Source: Gammaproteobacteria bacterium (lineage in GTDB: Bacteria > Pseudomonadota > Gammaproteobacteria > Steroidobacterales > Steroidobacteraceae). From it: DNA of 64,000 bases. The notes beneath the pieces are model-generated. The model had not been told where the DNA came from. It made no database searches and saw only the letters and a program-made list of their open reading frames with translations. The number at the start of each line of letters is the position of its first letter. Positions within the stretch are counted from its first letter, which is position 1. Both the position numbers and the translations under genes were made by a program. Shown one piece after another: positions 25,345 to 34,535 of this stretch. The stretch lies in assembly GCA_017577615.1 (NCBI GenBank), contig PKRE01000002.1, positions 434,001 through 498,000 of the forward strand, in the 5' to 3' direction.

Positions 25345-26967
25345 TCAGAACGTGACACTGAGAGCTATCGGCACACTGCAGACCTGGAGGAACTCCAGCA
25401 GGACTTTGCCCGCGTGGACCGCATTGCCCCAGTCGAACAACTGCTCGCCGTAAATGGCGTAGTTGAGCTCGCTTGCATTATAGATCGAGTTGACCTCATC
25501 TGGCTGCAAGACAATGTAGTTTGCGTTCGGGGGACGCGGATCGTCGGACTCGTACACATAGCGTATCCAGTCCTCCCGAAGATCAGTGGAATAGTTGAGA
25601 TCGTTGCTCGTGAGGTGCAGCCCGGCACGGAATACCCCCAGGCTGTTCCCGAACGACACATCGCTGCGCCAGCCGAACTCCGACTCCTTTTCCCGCACCG
25701 TCAGGATTCTCTCGCGCACCGGAACTTGGTTGGCAGGCGTATCAGGCGGCACCAGATCCGGGAAGGCCTCGCCCTCGGACGAGACTCGGTCCCGCTCACG
25801 GTAGTAGAAGCGGTTTGTCCATTCGCCATCCTCGCCAAACATGCGCCGCCAGGTGGCACCGATGAGCACGAGGTCCTGATCTTCGTGCTGCAACGTGACG
25901 TCCTCGATGGTCTCGTTCTCCTCGATGGGCGCGAGGACGTGGTCAATGTCGCGCGTGTACTCCTCAGGCGCGTAAATGGCGAGAAACTCGAGCTCGTCAT
26001 CGTCATCGAGACGTGTGTGCGTCTTCAGGATCACGTCGGTGGAAACCGGCGCGCCCAAATCCTCTTCACCGATGATCTCGAATAGCTGGCCGAAGTCGAA
26101 ACGCCGTGCCTGCAGGAACATTGAGGTGTTGTCGTGAAAGCCGCTCGGCCCCTCGTAAAGGAGCTCGGCGCCGGCGAGATCGAGACGCAGGCTGCCGACA
26201 GGCGAGGGCGCCCCGTCCACGACCTCGATTTGCAGGAGCGAGGCGTCGCGACCGCTGAACTCCGCGCTCCAGCCGCCAGGTGAGAACTCAGCACCCGCAA
26301 CGGCGTTCGGTGCAAAGATGGAGTAGCGACCACCGTTGATGATCTCTTCCTCCTTGCCCAGCGTCTGCTCGAAGTGCGCAACTTGCTGGAACGGAAAGCC
26401 ATCGACATAGATGAGGTTGTTCTTGGGGCCATGCCCCCGAACGGAAAAACTCGCGAACTCGCCGTTGGAGATCACCCCTGGCAGGCCGCTCAGCGCGCGC
26501 AGGACGTCGCTGCCACTGCCAGGCGCGTTGCGTAACTCGTCGCGGCTAAGAAATTTGCTTGAGACGGCGCCGAAGCGGTCTGCCTCGCGTGCACGAGCCA
26601 ACACGACGATCTCATCCATCGCGATGAACGCCGGCTGCAGCTCGAAGCGAAGACGGCCTGTCCGCTGCTCCAGCACTCGGACCGCCGGCTCGATAGCCGT
26701 GACGTATCCCGCCAACTCCGCACGCAGTTCATAGAAACCGCCTTCCAGGCCGTCGAGTAGTGCCCAGCCTTCATCCGTCCTTGCCGAATACACCTGGCCG
26801 TCACGCGACTCCGCCCTGATCGTCACACCATCCACGGGCCGGCGCGTCAACGCATCGACGACCTGTACCGATATCGCGCCACCGTCGGCCATAGCGAGAG
26901 CTGTCGCGAGCAGCAGCAGGAGGGCTGGTAGCCTCACGAGAACCGCTCGACGCAAGCTGCTTAACAT
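25345..26967 (-). pseudogene. TonB-dependent receptor, missing the C-terminal half of the barrel
   Basis: The frame encodes 540 residues with a signal peptide (LPALLLLLATALAMA), a carboxypeptidase-regulatory-like beta domain (~30-110, ISVQVVDALTRRPVDGVTIR), a TonB box region (FIAMDEIVVLARAREA) and a plug (LRALSGLPGVISNGEFASFS, then LIYVDGFPFQQVAHFEQ). Barrel strands follow but stop near GEQLFDWGNAV. The last ~25 residues are not barrel-like and there is no terminal beta-strand ending in an aromatic residue at the expected length (~750-850). I see no rest of the barrel downstream, so the 3' part appears deleted. Confidence 0.8.
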
Positions 26968-28297
26968 GGCAAGACCTGTGGAAATGGTGATTTCGCGTCA
27001 ATCTTGTTGCACTGCGCCCAGGGCAGCCCATGGTTAAGCAGCAGGAGCTACTTCGGGTATCAAGGAATGAGAATGAATAGCAATCTTCGCCAAGCTCCGG
27101 AAAGAAACCATTCGCGAAAATGCGTGCCCTAAGCCGCTCGCCTCTCGACTGTGCACCACTTGAGTTCTCGAGCTTGGTCGAGTGCCAGCGGGCAGGTCGC
27201 CTCACCAATAACTAACAGGAGAGTGTGTTTGGCTTCTCAACAGCGAAACCGGACGAGAATCGATTACTGATTAGCTCGCGTCGGAGTGCTTCATCGATGC
27301 GAGGTCTTCGATGACGAGGGGAGGCGACGATCAAAGTGGGCCGATCACCACGAAGTCCACGAAGTCACGTTGGTGCAGCCAAGCTTCGGCTTCTACATGA
27401 TCCCAGCTGAGCACTCCATCATGCTACTTCTGCAGGCAGCTACTGAGTGGTTGCGAGTCTACTTGTCTTGTAGTTCGGAATGGCTAGAGTGCAGTGAGCA
27501 GCGTTTTGTATGTTCTGCGAGGTAACGGCCGTTCAAAGATCCACAAGTTCTCGGCGGCGGCGCCTCCCTCACTCATGACATCGATGTGACGGCTTCCATT
27601 GGACGGGGTTCGGCCACGTGCACGCGGTCACTGTAGCCGCTGAACGTCAGAAGGCTCCACGCACTACTAGTTCATATGACATAATATACATTATGCGAAT
27701 AGTCGTCAGGGCTGCAGCGCTAGGCATTCGGTCCTTCGGCGGGCTCTCTCGACGCTCCACCGATTCTGGGCTTACATGGTCCATGAGGCGGGTCGTGACC
27801 CGTTGCCGAAATCCTTTTCAACCGACCTTTGACTCGTTCGTACTGCGGATTGGCGCGCCAGTCACGCCGCTAGCTATATACAGATGCGTGTCGACATGTC
27901 GTCTCAAGCGCGACATTCTGCCAATCAGGCATCGAGTGCTATTCCGGCCTCTGGTCACATCTGGCCGATGCATGGACGCTGGCGGGTTCGAGCCGACGTG
28001 CTCTTCGATTCTGAAGTCCGCGTGATCACACAGGGCGGCTGCGGGTCTAGACTTGTCCGGGAGCTCGCGAGTAAGCGACACGGGCGATCCGGGGCTGGAA
28101 GCGCCTTCGAACGACACGCCACTCGCAGAAGGACCAGCCACGAAACTGCCATTAGGCACCCTATTCTTTTGTTGTTATATCAACATAGAGCGCAAAAGGG
28201 CATAGAACCTCATCAGCGTGACTGCCGGCGCCCGCTTGTGCGAGACGATCGCTTCGCGTTGGGCTCGAGACTGAAGGCCCCGTCTAGCGCCCCGGAG
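26968..28297. other. 1.3-kb stretch without a convincing gene
   Basis: Between the truncated receptor and the DUF4168 gene there are several short frames on both strands, but none has a ribosome site, known motif, or codon pattern like its neighbours. GC is lower than around it, with AT-rich patches near 27670-27700 and 28170-28200. It probably contains the decayed upstream region of the receptor and degraded accessory DNA. Confidence 0.45.
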
Positions 28298-28756
28298 CTA
28301 GATTCCGCGTCGCTTCTCGATCCGCGTGGTGATCTTGGCGCGTACCGCCTCGTCGATCTTCATCAGCTCTGCGATCTGATTGAACTCCTCGAGGCGCAGA
28401 CCGCTGCGCTCGACGGCTTCGATGATCTGCGTCTCCGCCCTTTCCTTGACCTTGTTCGCCTCGTCCGGGTCTGTCGTGCGTTCGAGCTCCGCGGCTGCTT
28501 GCGCGTGGATACTCTCGATGGCGATGTAGGCATCGGCGAATTGGTCGAGCTTCTTGTCTTCCAGCGGAGCGACTTCTCGTGGCGGTGGCGTGATCGTTTC
28601 CGGCGGAGGTGATGCTGGCTCTCGTGGCGGTGGCGTGATCGTTTCCGGCGGAGGTGATGCTGGCTCTTCTTGCGCAGCCGAGCCACCGGCTGCCAACAGC
28701 ACGACTATTAATATGAATTGGGGGAGCCTGTATGAATGACGTGACTGCTCGCCCAT
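28298..28756 (-). CDS. DUF4168-like exported protein with a Pro-rich repeat
   Basis: From ATG 28756, with AGGTGG 6 bases upstream, the product has 152 residues. It starts with a signal peptide (LPQFILIVVLLAAGGSAAQ), followed by two copies of a 15-residue unit PASPPPETITPPPRE. The rest is helical: LDQFADAYIAIESIHAQAAA, then AETQIIEAVERSGLRLEEFN and MKIDEAVRAKI. This pattern matches DUF4168, a periplasmic domain of unknown function. An overlapping frame on the same strand has no such features and is taken as a shadow. Confidence 0.7.
   Translation of the reverse strand: MGEQSRHSYRLPQFILIVVLLAAGGSAAQEEPASPPPETITPPPREPASPPPETITPPPREVAPLEDKKLDQFADAYIAIESIHAQAAAELERTTDPDEANKVKERAETQIIEAVERSGLRLEEFNQIAELMKIDEAVRAKITTRIEKRRGI
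28575..28664 (-). repeat. Two perfect 45-bp tandem units inside the DUF4168-like gene
   Basis: Units at 28575-28619 and 28620-28664 are identical and in frame, encoding the doubled Pro-rich segment. The repeat length is a multiple of three, so copy-number change would lengthen or shorten the linker without a frameshift. Confidence 0.9.
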
Positions 28757-29136
28757 GCTCGGCCACCTGCAGTGACCACCCATCGAGCTGCAATCCACGG
28801 GACGAGGACGAGTTCCGTCCGGAACGTCATCGATCTCGGAACATCAAGGAGAACGCCCGCATTTCCCCAGCCACTCTCAACTTCCATGACTTTTTATTTT
28901 TATCAATCAATTAGGACAGATTTTTATCATATTAAATTAACTTAGGTAGGCCGAAGCTGAATTTCGCGAACGCTTAAGGGAAATTACTTGCCTTTCGAAG
29001 GCACAGGAGTATATTCGGTCGCTAGATGCTTGAGCTGGCTCGAAAACCCTGCTCGGCAAAGTTCAAGTAATTTCTCAGCTTCTGTCTCGGCCGAATCGGC
29101 CTGGCTCAGTGGGAATACATGGGGGGATAGGTTGCA
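28757..29136. other. Intergenic region with an AT-rich patch
   Basis: About 380 bp without a supported gene. Positions about 28888-28945 are strikingly AT-rich for this genome (runs of T and A with few G or C), which is promoter-like or a sign of imported DNA. The downstream 112-residue gene may be driven from here. Confidence 0.5.
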
Positions 29137-29475
29137 ATGAGCAACGCCTGGGAGAGTCTTTTCGCTGCGACAGCGGTGCTCGCCTCCGCCGGCCCCATCA
29201 AACAGCGCTTGGTGGATGCCTTCCGCACGCACCTCGCATCCTTGAACGCGGACGAGTTACCGTCCGAGCTTCGGGAAGAGTTCTCTTCAATCTCATCGAC
29301 CCTGCAATGCGTCCGCCCGATGCGGGGCGAGACAGCGGTGCAGGCGACGGTGCGAAAGATGTCGGACATCGAAGCTGGCAACGTCGCCAGACGTATCGTG
29401 AATATGCTCGGCGCGCTGGCGCGCCAGCAGAACGCCCCGCGTACACCAAAGCTGCGCGCCGTCGGCGAGGATTGA
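29137..29475 (+). CDS. Small helical protein of unknown function
   Basis: A 112-residue protein, predicted mostly helical. It includes MSNAWESLFAATAVLASAGP, DELPSELREEFSSISSTLQC, and RPMRGETAVQATVRKMSDIE followed by GNVARRIVNMLGALARQQ. There is no signal peptide or membrane segment. A G-rich ribosome site (GGGGGGATAGG) ends about 6 bases before ATG 29137. It ends 19 bp before the stop of the convergent TIR-like gene. I cannot name the family. Amphipathic helices suggest a protein-interaction or regulatory role. Confidence 0.6.
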   Translation: MSNAWESLFAATAVLASAGPIKQRLVDAFRTHLASLNADELPSELREEFSSISSTLQCVRPMRGETAVQATVRKMSDIEAGNVARRIVNMLGALARQQNAPRTPKLRAVGED

Positions 29476-29494
29476 CGCCTACGGCGCCCTGCTT

Positions 29495-29956
29495 TCAATC
29501 GAGCTTGAACTCGATCACGTCCCACCGCGACGTATCTTCATGACGCGCTTGCCGTCGTATGGCGTCGACGATTGAGCGCTCGTTCCACTCGATCAGCTCG
29601 TCCGCAAGCGCTTCCAGCTGGACGGGAATCTTGGCCTTGACGCCGAAGTACTCCAGGACGATCACTGGCTTCTCGAGCCCCTTGGCGCAGTTGAGCTGAA
29701 AATCGATCCATTGCTCATTGTGCTTGTATTGGCCGGCAGGGATGATGACGACTTCGGCTAAATTAATCTGCTTCCTGAGCTCGCTGCGCATCGCTTCTGC
29801 GTTTCCGCCCAGCTGAATCTCAGGGTCGCTGCAGTTGCGGTAGTAGAAGTTACGCGAGCTTTCGAGATACTCGAATACGCGGTGATAATCGTCCGACGGC
29901 GCGAACACGTGGCTGACGAACACTCGCACCGGATTTTGCTCAGAGATGCTGCTCAC
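29495..29956 (-). CDS. TIR-like (DUF1863) domain protein
   Basis: This 153-residue single-domain protein has the TIR-like pattern of DUF1863/ThsB relatives: VRVFVSHVFAPSDDYHRVFE, an MRSELRKQINLAEVVIIPAG segment, and KHNEQWIDFQLNCAKGLEKP followed by VIVLEYFG. The GTG start at 29956 follows AGGAG by 8 bases. In catalytic TIR domains the W-x-x-W/F-E segment carries the glutamate that cleaves NAD. Here the aligned residue is Gln (WIDFQL), so enzymatic activity is doubtful. No ThsA-type effector lies nearby. It may act in signalling or as a scaffold. Confidence 0.7.
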   Translation of the reverse strand: MSSISEQNPVRVFVSHVFAPSDDYHRVFEYLESSRNFYYRNCSDPEIQLGGNAEAMRSELRKQINLAEVVIIPAGQYKHNEQWIDFQLNCAKGLEKPVIVLEYFGVKAKIPVQLEALADELIEWNERSIVDAIRRQARHEDTSRWDVIEFKLD

Positions 29957-30131
29957 CCCTTGGGCTCCTGTCGCGATGGGCGCAACATGGCTTGATCGTG
30001 CGGATTCTAATGCAGAATCTGCTCGTTCGGCCTCCCCCGATTTCGGATTGTGCGCCGAGCGCTGTCATCTGCTCGCTGCGCTAGAATGCGGCGCTGCGCT
30101 GTCAAGTCCGCACGTTCATCGTCCCTGACCC

Positions 30132-30872
30132 ATGCGTTTCGTTTTGTACAACATCCGGTATGCGACCGGCACAGGGCCTACGTTCCACCTGCCGGTTCCA
30201 GGTGCCGGATACTTGCGCAGCAACGCACGGGTGCTCGAGCGCATCATCCAGTTTCTCAAGTTGCTCGATCCCGACCTGGTCGGCTTGATCGAGATCGACA
30301 TGGGCTCGATTCGCTCGGGCCTTGTCAATCAAGCGAAACAGATCGCCGAGTCGCTCGGCCACTACTCGACGTACCAGTGCAAGTACGGCACCTCCTCGCT
30401 GAACAACTTGGTGCCGATCGTCCGCAAGCAGGCCAATGCCTTCCTTGCGGCGCCACGCGTCGAGGGCGAGCGCTTTCACTATTTCGAAACCGGCATCAAG
30501 CGGCTGATCATCGAGCTCGAGCTGGAGAACGTTTCGATCTTCCTGGTGCACCTCTCGCTCAAGTTCCGGCACCGACAAGACCAGCTTCGCCACCTGCACG
30601 AGCTCGTCAAGCGCTCGCGCAAGCCCGTGATCGTCGCCGGCGACTTCAACACGTTCTGGGGCGATCATGAGCTGTATCTTTTCATGGAAGCCTCGGGGCT
30701 CAGGAACGCCAACCGCCTCGGGTTGCCTTCGTACCCGAGCCGCAATCCGCGCAAGGAGCTCGATTTCATCCTGCATTCCAAGGGTATCGAGATCACGCAC
30801 TTCGACGTGCCGGACGTGCGCTTTTCAGACCACCGCCCGCTGATCTGCGACTTCGAAGTCCGTGGCAGCTGA
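30132..30872 (+). CDS. Endonuclease/exonuclease/phosphatase family protein
   Basis: The 246-residue product has the active-site set of the EEP superfamily (exonuclease III, DNase I, sphingomyelinase): Asn in LYNIRYATG, Glu in LVGLIEIDMGS, His in IFLVHLSLKFRHRQDQ, the GDFNTFWGDHEL motif with Asp and Asn, and the final SDHRPLICDFEV with the Asp-His pair. No signal peptide, so it probably acts in the cytosol. The substrate could be nucleic acid or a phosphodiester. The start region diverges from the TIR-like gene with 175 bp between. Confidence 0.85.
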   Translation: MRFVLYNIRYATGTGPTFHLPVPGAGYLRSNARVLERIIQFLKLLDPDLVGLIEIDMGSIRSGLVNQAKQIAESLGHYSTYQCKYGTSSLNNLVPIVRKQANAFLAAPRVEGERFHYFETGIKRLIIELELENVSIFLVHLSLKFRHRQDQLRHLHELVKRSRKPVIVAGDFNTFWGDHELYLFMEASGLRNANRLGLPSYPSRNPRKELDFILHSKGIEITHFDVPDVRFSDHRPLICDFEVRGS

Positions 30873-30913
30873 CGCGAGGCGGCACGACAACGGCGAACAT
30901 CAAGGGGGTCACT

Positions 30914-32950
30914 ATGCAAGCGTCCTCGCCCTATCAGGCGACTACACATTGGCAGCTGCGAACGGACGAGGACGGTGTCGCGTGGCTCACGCTCGATAAG
31001 GCCGGCGCGAGTGTCAACAGCCTATCGCGCGATCTCATGGAAGAGTTTCGCGGGCTCGTCGAGCAATTCGAGCGCACGCCGCCGCGCGCGGTAATCGTCC
31101 GCTCCGCGAAGAAGGGTTTCATTGCTGGCGCCGACATCAAGGAATTCGAGTCGATCGCCAGCGCGGAGGAAGCCTTCGGGCTCATTCGCAGCGGCCAGGA
31201 GCTGCTCGACCGTTTTGCCGCACTGCCCTGCCCCACGGTGGCCGCGATCAACGGCTTCGCCCTGGGCGGCGGATTGGAAGTCGCACTCGCGTGCCGGTAC
31301 CGCGTCTGCGCGGACGATCCGAGCGTCACACTCGGCTTTCCGGAGGTGCAGCTGGGCGTGCATCCAGGCTTCGGCGGCACGGTGCGATCCGTTCAGCTCA
31401 TTGGTCCGATTGCGGCATTGGATCTGATGCTCACGGGGCGCTCGGTTCGTCCGCAACAAGCGCTCGAGCTCGGGCTGGTGGATCGGGTCGTTCCACCAGA
31501 GCAGCTCGACGCGGCCGCCAAGTCGCTCGCACTCAACCCGCCGAAACCGCGTACACCGAGCCTGAAGCATCGTCTGCTGAACAGCGCGCCAGCGCGAGCC
31601 TTCGTCGCGGGGCAAATGCGCGCGCGCGTCGCCAGGCGAGCGCGTCCGGATCACTATCCAGCGCCGTACGCGATCATCGACCTGTGGCAGCGGCACGGAG
31701 GGGTCGGCGCACGCGCCATGGAAGCCGAGGCGCGCTCCATGGCCGAGCTCCTCGTCACGCCCACCTCGCGCAACCTGGTGCGCGTGTTCTTCTTGCAGGA
31801 ACGCCTCAAGTCAGGCGGCAAGGCAAGCAGCGTCCGAGCGGAGCACGTGCACGTGGTGGGCGCCGGCGTCATGGGCGGCGACATTGCGACGTGGTGTGCG
31901 ACGCGCGGGTTGACCGTGACGTTGCAGGATCGCGCCGAGGAATACGTTGCGTCTGCTCTGGCCCGCGCGCGGACCTTTCTCGAGAAACGTTACCCCGATC
32001 CTTCGCGCCGGGACGCCGCCCTCGCCCGCCTACATGCAGACGTCGAAGGACGCGGCGTCGCGCAAGCGGACATCGTCATCGAAGCGATCTTCGAGGATCT
32101 CGACGCAAAGCGCGAGCTGTACGCACGCCTGGAGCCGCAGATGAAACCGGGAGCGCTGCTGGCCACGAATACCTCCAGCATCGTTCTCGAGGAGCTCGCG
32201 GCCAAGCTCGCCGATCCCACACGCCTCATCGGTTTGCATTTCTTCAATCCAGTGGCGCGCATGCCGCTGGTCGAGGTCATCCGCACCGAGAAAACCGACC
32301 CGGAGCTCATCCAGCGCGGGCAAGCCTTCGTGCGGCAGATCGACAAGCTGCCGATCGTCTGCCGCAGCTCGCCAGGTTTTCTCGTCAATCGCGTCTTGAT
32401 GCCGTACCTGAGCGAGGCCCTGCGTGCTGCCGAGGAAGGAATCGCGCTGCCACTGATCGATCGTGCAGCCGAGGATTTCGGCATGCCCATGGGACCAATC
32501 GAGCTTGCCGACGTGGTCGGGCTGGACGTCGTCATGAGCGTCGGCAAGGTCTTCTTCAGGGATCGCAATGCCGTGCCCAGCGTTCTTTCCGTGCGTCACG
32601 CAAACAATCAGCTTGGCAAAAAGAGCGGCCGTGGGTTCTACACCTGGACGGGCGACAAGCCGCAGAAGCCGCCGACGGAAGGCCAGCGTGCACCCGAGGA
32701 CCTGCAGGACCGCTTGTTGCTGCCGCTCGTCAACGAATGCGTCGCCGTGCTGCGCGAGAAAGTCGTCGAAGACGCCGACTTGATCGATGCAGGGGTCATC
32801 TTCGGCACAGGGTTCGCACCTTTTCGCGGGGGGCCGCTGCAGTACGCACGCGCGCGCGGCGTGGAGGCCATCGTGGCACGGCTGAAGGAATTGCAAGAGA
32901 CGCACGGCGAGCGCTTCGCACCCGATCCGGGGTGGTCGTTGCTGCGATAA
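30914..32950 (+). CDS. fadJ: FadJ/FadB-type 3-hydroxyacyl-CoA dehydrogenase/enoyl-CoA hydratase
   Basis: The 678-residue product is the bifunctional alpha subunit of fatty-acid beta-oxidation. Residues ~1-190 form the crotonase domain: AGADIKEFESI, then GFALGGGLEVALACRYRV and FPEVQLGVHPGFGGTVRS, with the catalytic Glu residues present. Residues ~310-490 are the NAD-binding domain (VHVVGAGVMGGDIATWCATR, GLHFFNPVARMPLVEVI). The C-terminus is the dehydrogenase dimer domain (SPGFLVNRVLMPYLSEA, KKSGRGFYTW). It ends without the thiolase, which is usually the next gene; none follows here. FadJ fits the length slightly better than FadB (~730). Confidence 0.93.
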   Translation: MQASSPYQATTHWQLRTDEDGVAWLTLDKAGASVNSLSRDLMEEFRGLVEQFERTPPRAVIVRSAKKGFIAGADIKEFESIASAEEAFGLIRSGQELLDRFAALPCPTVAAINGFALGGGLEVALACRYRVCADDPSVTLGFPEVQLGVHPGFGGTVRSVQLIGPIAALDLMLTGRSVRPQQALELGLVDRVVPPEQLDAAAKSLALNPPKPRTPSLKHRLLNSAPARAFVAGQMRARVARRARPDHYPAPYAIIDLWQRHGGVGARAMEAEARSMAELLVTPTSRNLVRVFFLQERLKSGGKASSVRAEHVHVVGAGVMGGDIATWCATRGLTVTLQDRAEEYVASALARARTFLEKRYPDPSRRDAALARLHADVEGRGVAQADIVIEAIFEDLDAKRELYARLEPQMKPGALLATNTSSIVLEELAAKLADPTRLIGLHFFNPVARMPLVEVIRTEKTDPELIQRGQAFVRQIDKLPIVCRSSPGFLVNRVLMPYLSEALRAAEEGIALPLIDRAAEDFGMPMGPIELADVVGLDVVMSVGKVFFRDRNAVPSVLSVRHANNQLGKKSGRGFYTWTGDKPQKPPTEGQRAPEDLQDRLLLPLVNECVAVLREKVVEDADLIDAGVIFGTGFAPFRGGPLQYARARGVEAIVARLKELQETHGERFAPDPGWSLLR

Positions 32951-33060
32951 TTGTCAGAAATGCGCAATTGTCGTAGAGCCGAGCGCTCCTGCGCCTGCTA
33001 CGATGATGCTTCGCCGAAAACGTGGAGCCTTCCGCTCCATCGTCGTCCACCTGGAGAACC

Positions 33061-34122
33061 ATGGAAAGCAAGCCGATCGATCTAGGCCTGCTGCGGTCGT
33101 TTTCTCCTCTGGACGGCATGAAGCGAGACAACTTGCACTCGCTCTCGCGTAAAGTCGTGCTACGCGAGCTGCCACAGGGGCGTCTGCTGTTCAAAGAGGG
33201 CGAAAACGATAAGCGCACGTACTACCTCGTCCGCGGCGTCGTCGAGCTCTTGCTCGACGGCAAGCCCGTGCTCACGATCCGCGCCGGCACACCCGAAGCA
33301 CGCAACCCGATCGGCCCCTCGGTTCCGCGGCGCTACACCGCACGCGCCGTATCGAGTTCGATTCAGGTGCTTTCGGTCGACAGCGAGCTGCTCGACTTGA
33401 TGCTCACCTGGGACCAGACCGGAACCTACGTCGTGGACGAGCTGCGCCATTCCGAGGAGGTTTCCGACGCCGACGACTGGATGACCGTGCTGCTGCAATC
33501 GAAGGCGTTTCATCGGATCCCTCCTGCGAATATCCAGGCGATCTTCATGCGCATGGAGCGTGTCGACTACAACGCGGGCGACGTTGTCATCAAGCAGGGT
33601 GACGAAGGCGATTATTTCTACGCCATCGTGAAGGGCCGATGCGTCGTCACGCGTGAGACGCCGCTCAACAAGGAAGGCATCAAGCTCGCCGAGCTCGGCA
33701 TGGGCGACACATTCGGCGAGGAAGCGTTGATCTCCGAAGCCAAGCGCAACGCGACCGTGACGATGCTCACGCCCGGCACGCTCATGCGCCTGAAGAAGGA
33801 GGATTTCCGCACACTGCTCAACGAGCCCATGCTCGAGTGGGTCGATTTCGAGCAAGCGCAGTCGATCGTTGCCCAAGGCGGGCAGTGGCTGGACGTGCGC
33901 TTGCCGAGCGAGTACGAGGCCTTCCATATCGAAGGCGCGATCAACGTGCCGCTCTACTTCATTCGGCTCAAGCTCAAATCGCTCGATCGCAATAGACATT
34001 ACGTGGTCTACTGCGACAGCAGCCGGCGTAGCTCGGCCGGCGCGTACATCCTGAACGAGCGCGGCTTTCATGCCAGCGTGCTCAAAGGCGGCCTTGCCTC
34101 GGTGCAAGTACAGAAACATTAG
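33061..34122 (+). CDS. Double cyclic-nucleotide-binding domain protein fused to a rhodanese
   Basis: From ATG 33061 (GGAG a few bases upstream) the product has 353 residues. Residues ~10-130 are a first cNMP-binding-like fold with a degenerate phosphate cassette. Residues ~140-265 are a second one with KQGDEGDYFYAIVKGRCVVT and the cassette GDTFGEEALISEAKRNATV, keeping the Glu and Arg that contact the cyclic phosphate. Residues ~270-353 are a rhodanese domain with YVVYCDSSRRSSAGAYILNE, whose Cys starts the active loop. The protein has no DNA-binding domain. It probably senses cAMP or cGMP and controls a sulfurtransferase or persulfide step. Confidence 0.88.
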   Translation: MESKPIDLGLLRSFSPLDGMKRDNLHSLSRKVVLRELPQGRLLFKEGENDKRTYYLVRGVVELLLDGKPVLTIRAGTPEARNPIGPSVPRRYTARAVSSSIQVLSVDSELLDLMLTWDQTGTYVVDELRHSEEVSDADDWMTVLLQSKAFHRIPPANIQAIFMRMERVDYNAGDVVIKQGDEGDYFYAIVKGRCVVTRETPLNKEGIKLAELGMGDTFGEEALISEAKRNATVTMLTPGTLMRLKKEDFRTLLNEPMLEWVDFEQAQSIVAQGGQWLDVRLPSEYEAFHIEGAINVPLYFIRLKLKSLDRNRHYVVYCDSSRRSSAGAYILNERGFHASVLKGGLASVQVQKH

Positions 34123-34535
34123 CCTGATACCTCGACCGGTCCGCTTCTGCGATAGGCCGTTGCGCGAACGCATCCGTCCCCTCCCCGTGAGTGCGCAGGC
34201 TGTGCCGCTCGAAGGTCAGGTGCTGGATGCCTGGGCGTAGGAACGATGCGTGCAGTTATAGTTCCCGGACTTGGCAAGCGCGCCTTCGATCACCTTATCT
34301 CTTCAACCGCGAGCAAGCCCACGAGCGTTCGCGTTCTTGCACAAGAGACGTTGTGATCGATCGCGAGAAAACGTTCTACTTCCCATGTTCGCAGTGTCCC
34401 TTACGTCAGCTCGTTCTCTAACGCTGCCAGCAGCTTCTTCACTGCGCCTCGAGCACCTTCAACTGCTTGGCGCCCGACACACCTCCCACCGAAGTTCGTC
34501 CTCCAAGCCGGGGCGCCTTTCCCAATGTCGCGGCG
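34123..34535. other. Gene-free stretch upstream of the truncated oxidoreductase stop
   Basis: About 410 bp between the convergent cNMP-rhodanese gene and the oxidoreductase remnant. Short frames are present but none is supported. Nothing structured was seen. Confidence 0.4.

Noticed and set aside
27618..28025. 135-codon + strand frame in the 1.3-kb gap
   Set aside because: No ribosome site, known motif or neighbour-like composition; it also overlaps competing frames on both strands.
27960..28030. Possible tRNA (a TTCGA loop-like string)
   Set aside because: The flanking five-base arms do not pair as a T-stem and no acceptor or anticodon arm can be built.
28575..28664. CRISPR-like repeat array
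   Set aside because: The two units are contiguous, in frame and inside a protein gene, with no spacers or cas genes.
28284..28793. Alternative 169-codon frame overlapping the DUF4168-like gene
   Set aside because: It lacks a signal peptide or domain and its repeats are just the shifted translation of the true gene.
29495..29956. A Thoeris defence system
   Set aside because: Only the ThsB-like TIR domain is present and it appears to lack the catalytic Glu. No ThsA-type SIR2-SLOG or macro effector is nearby.
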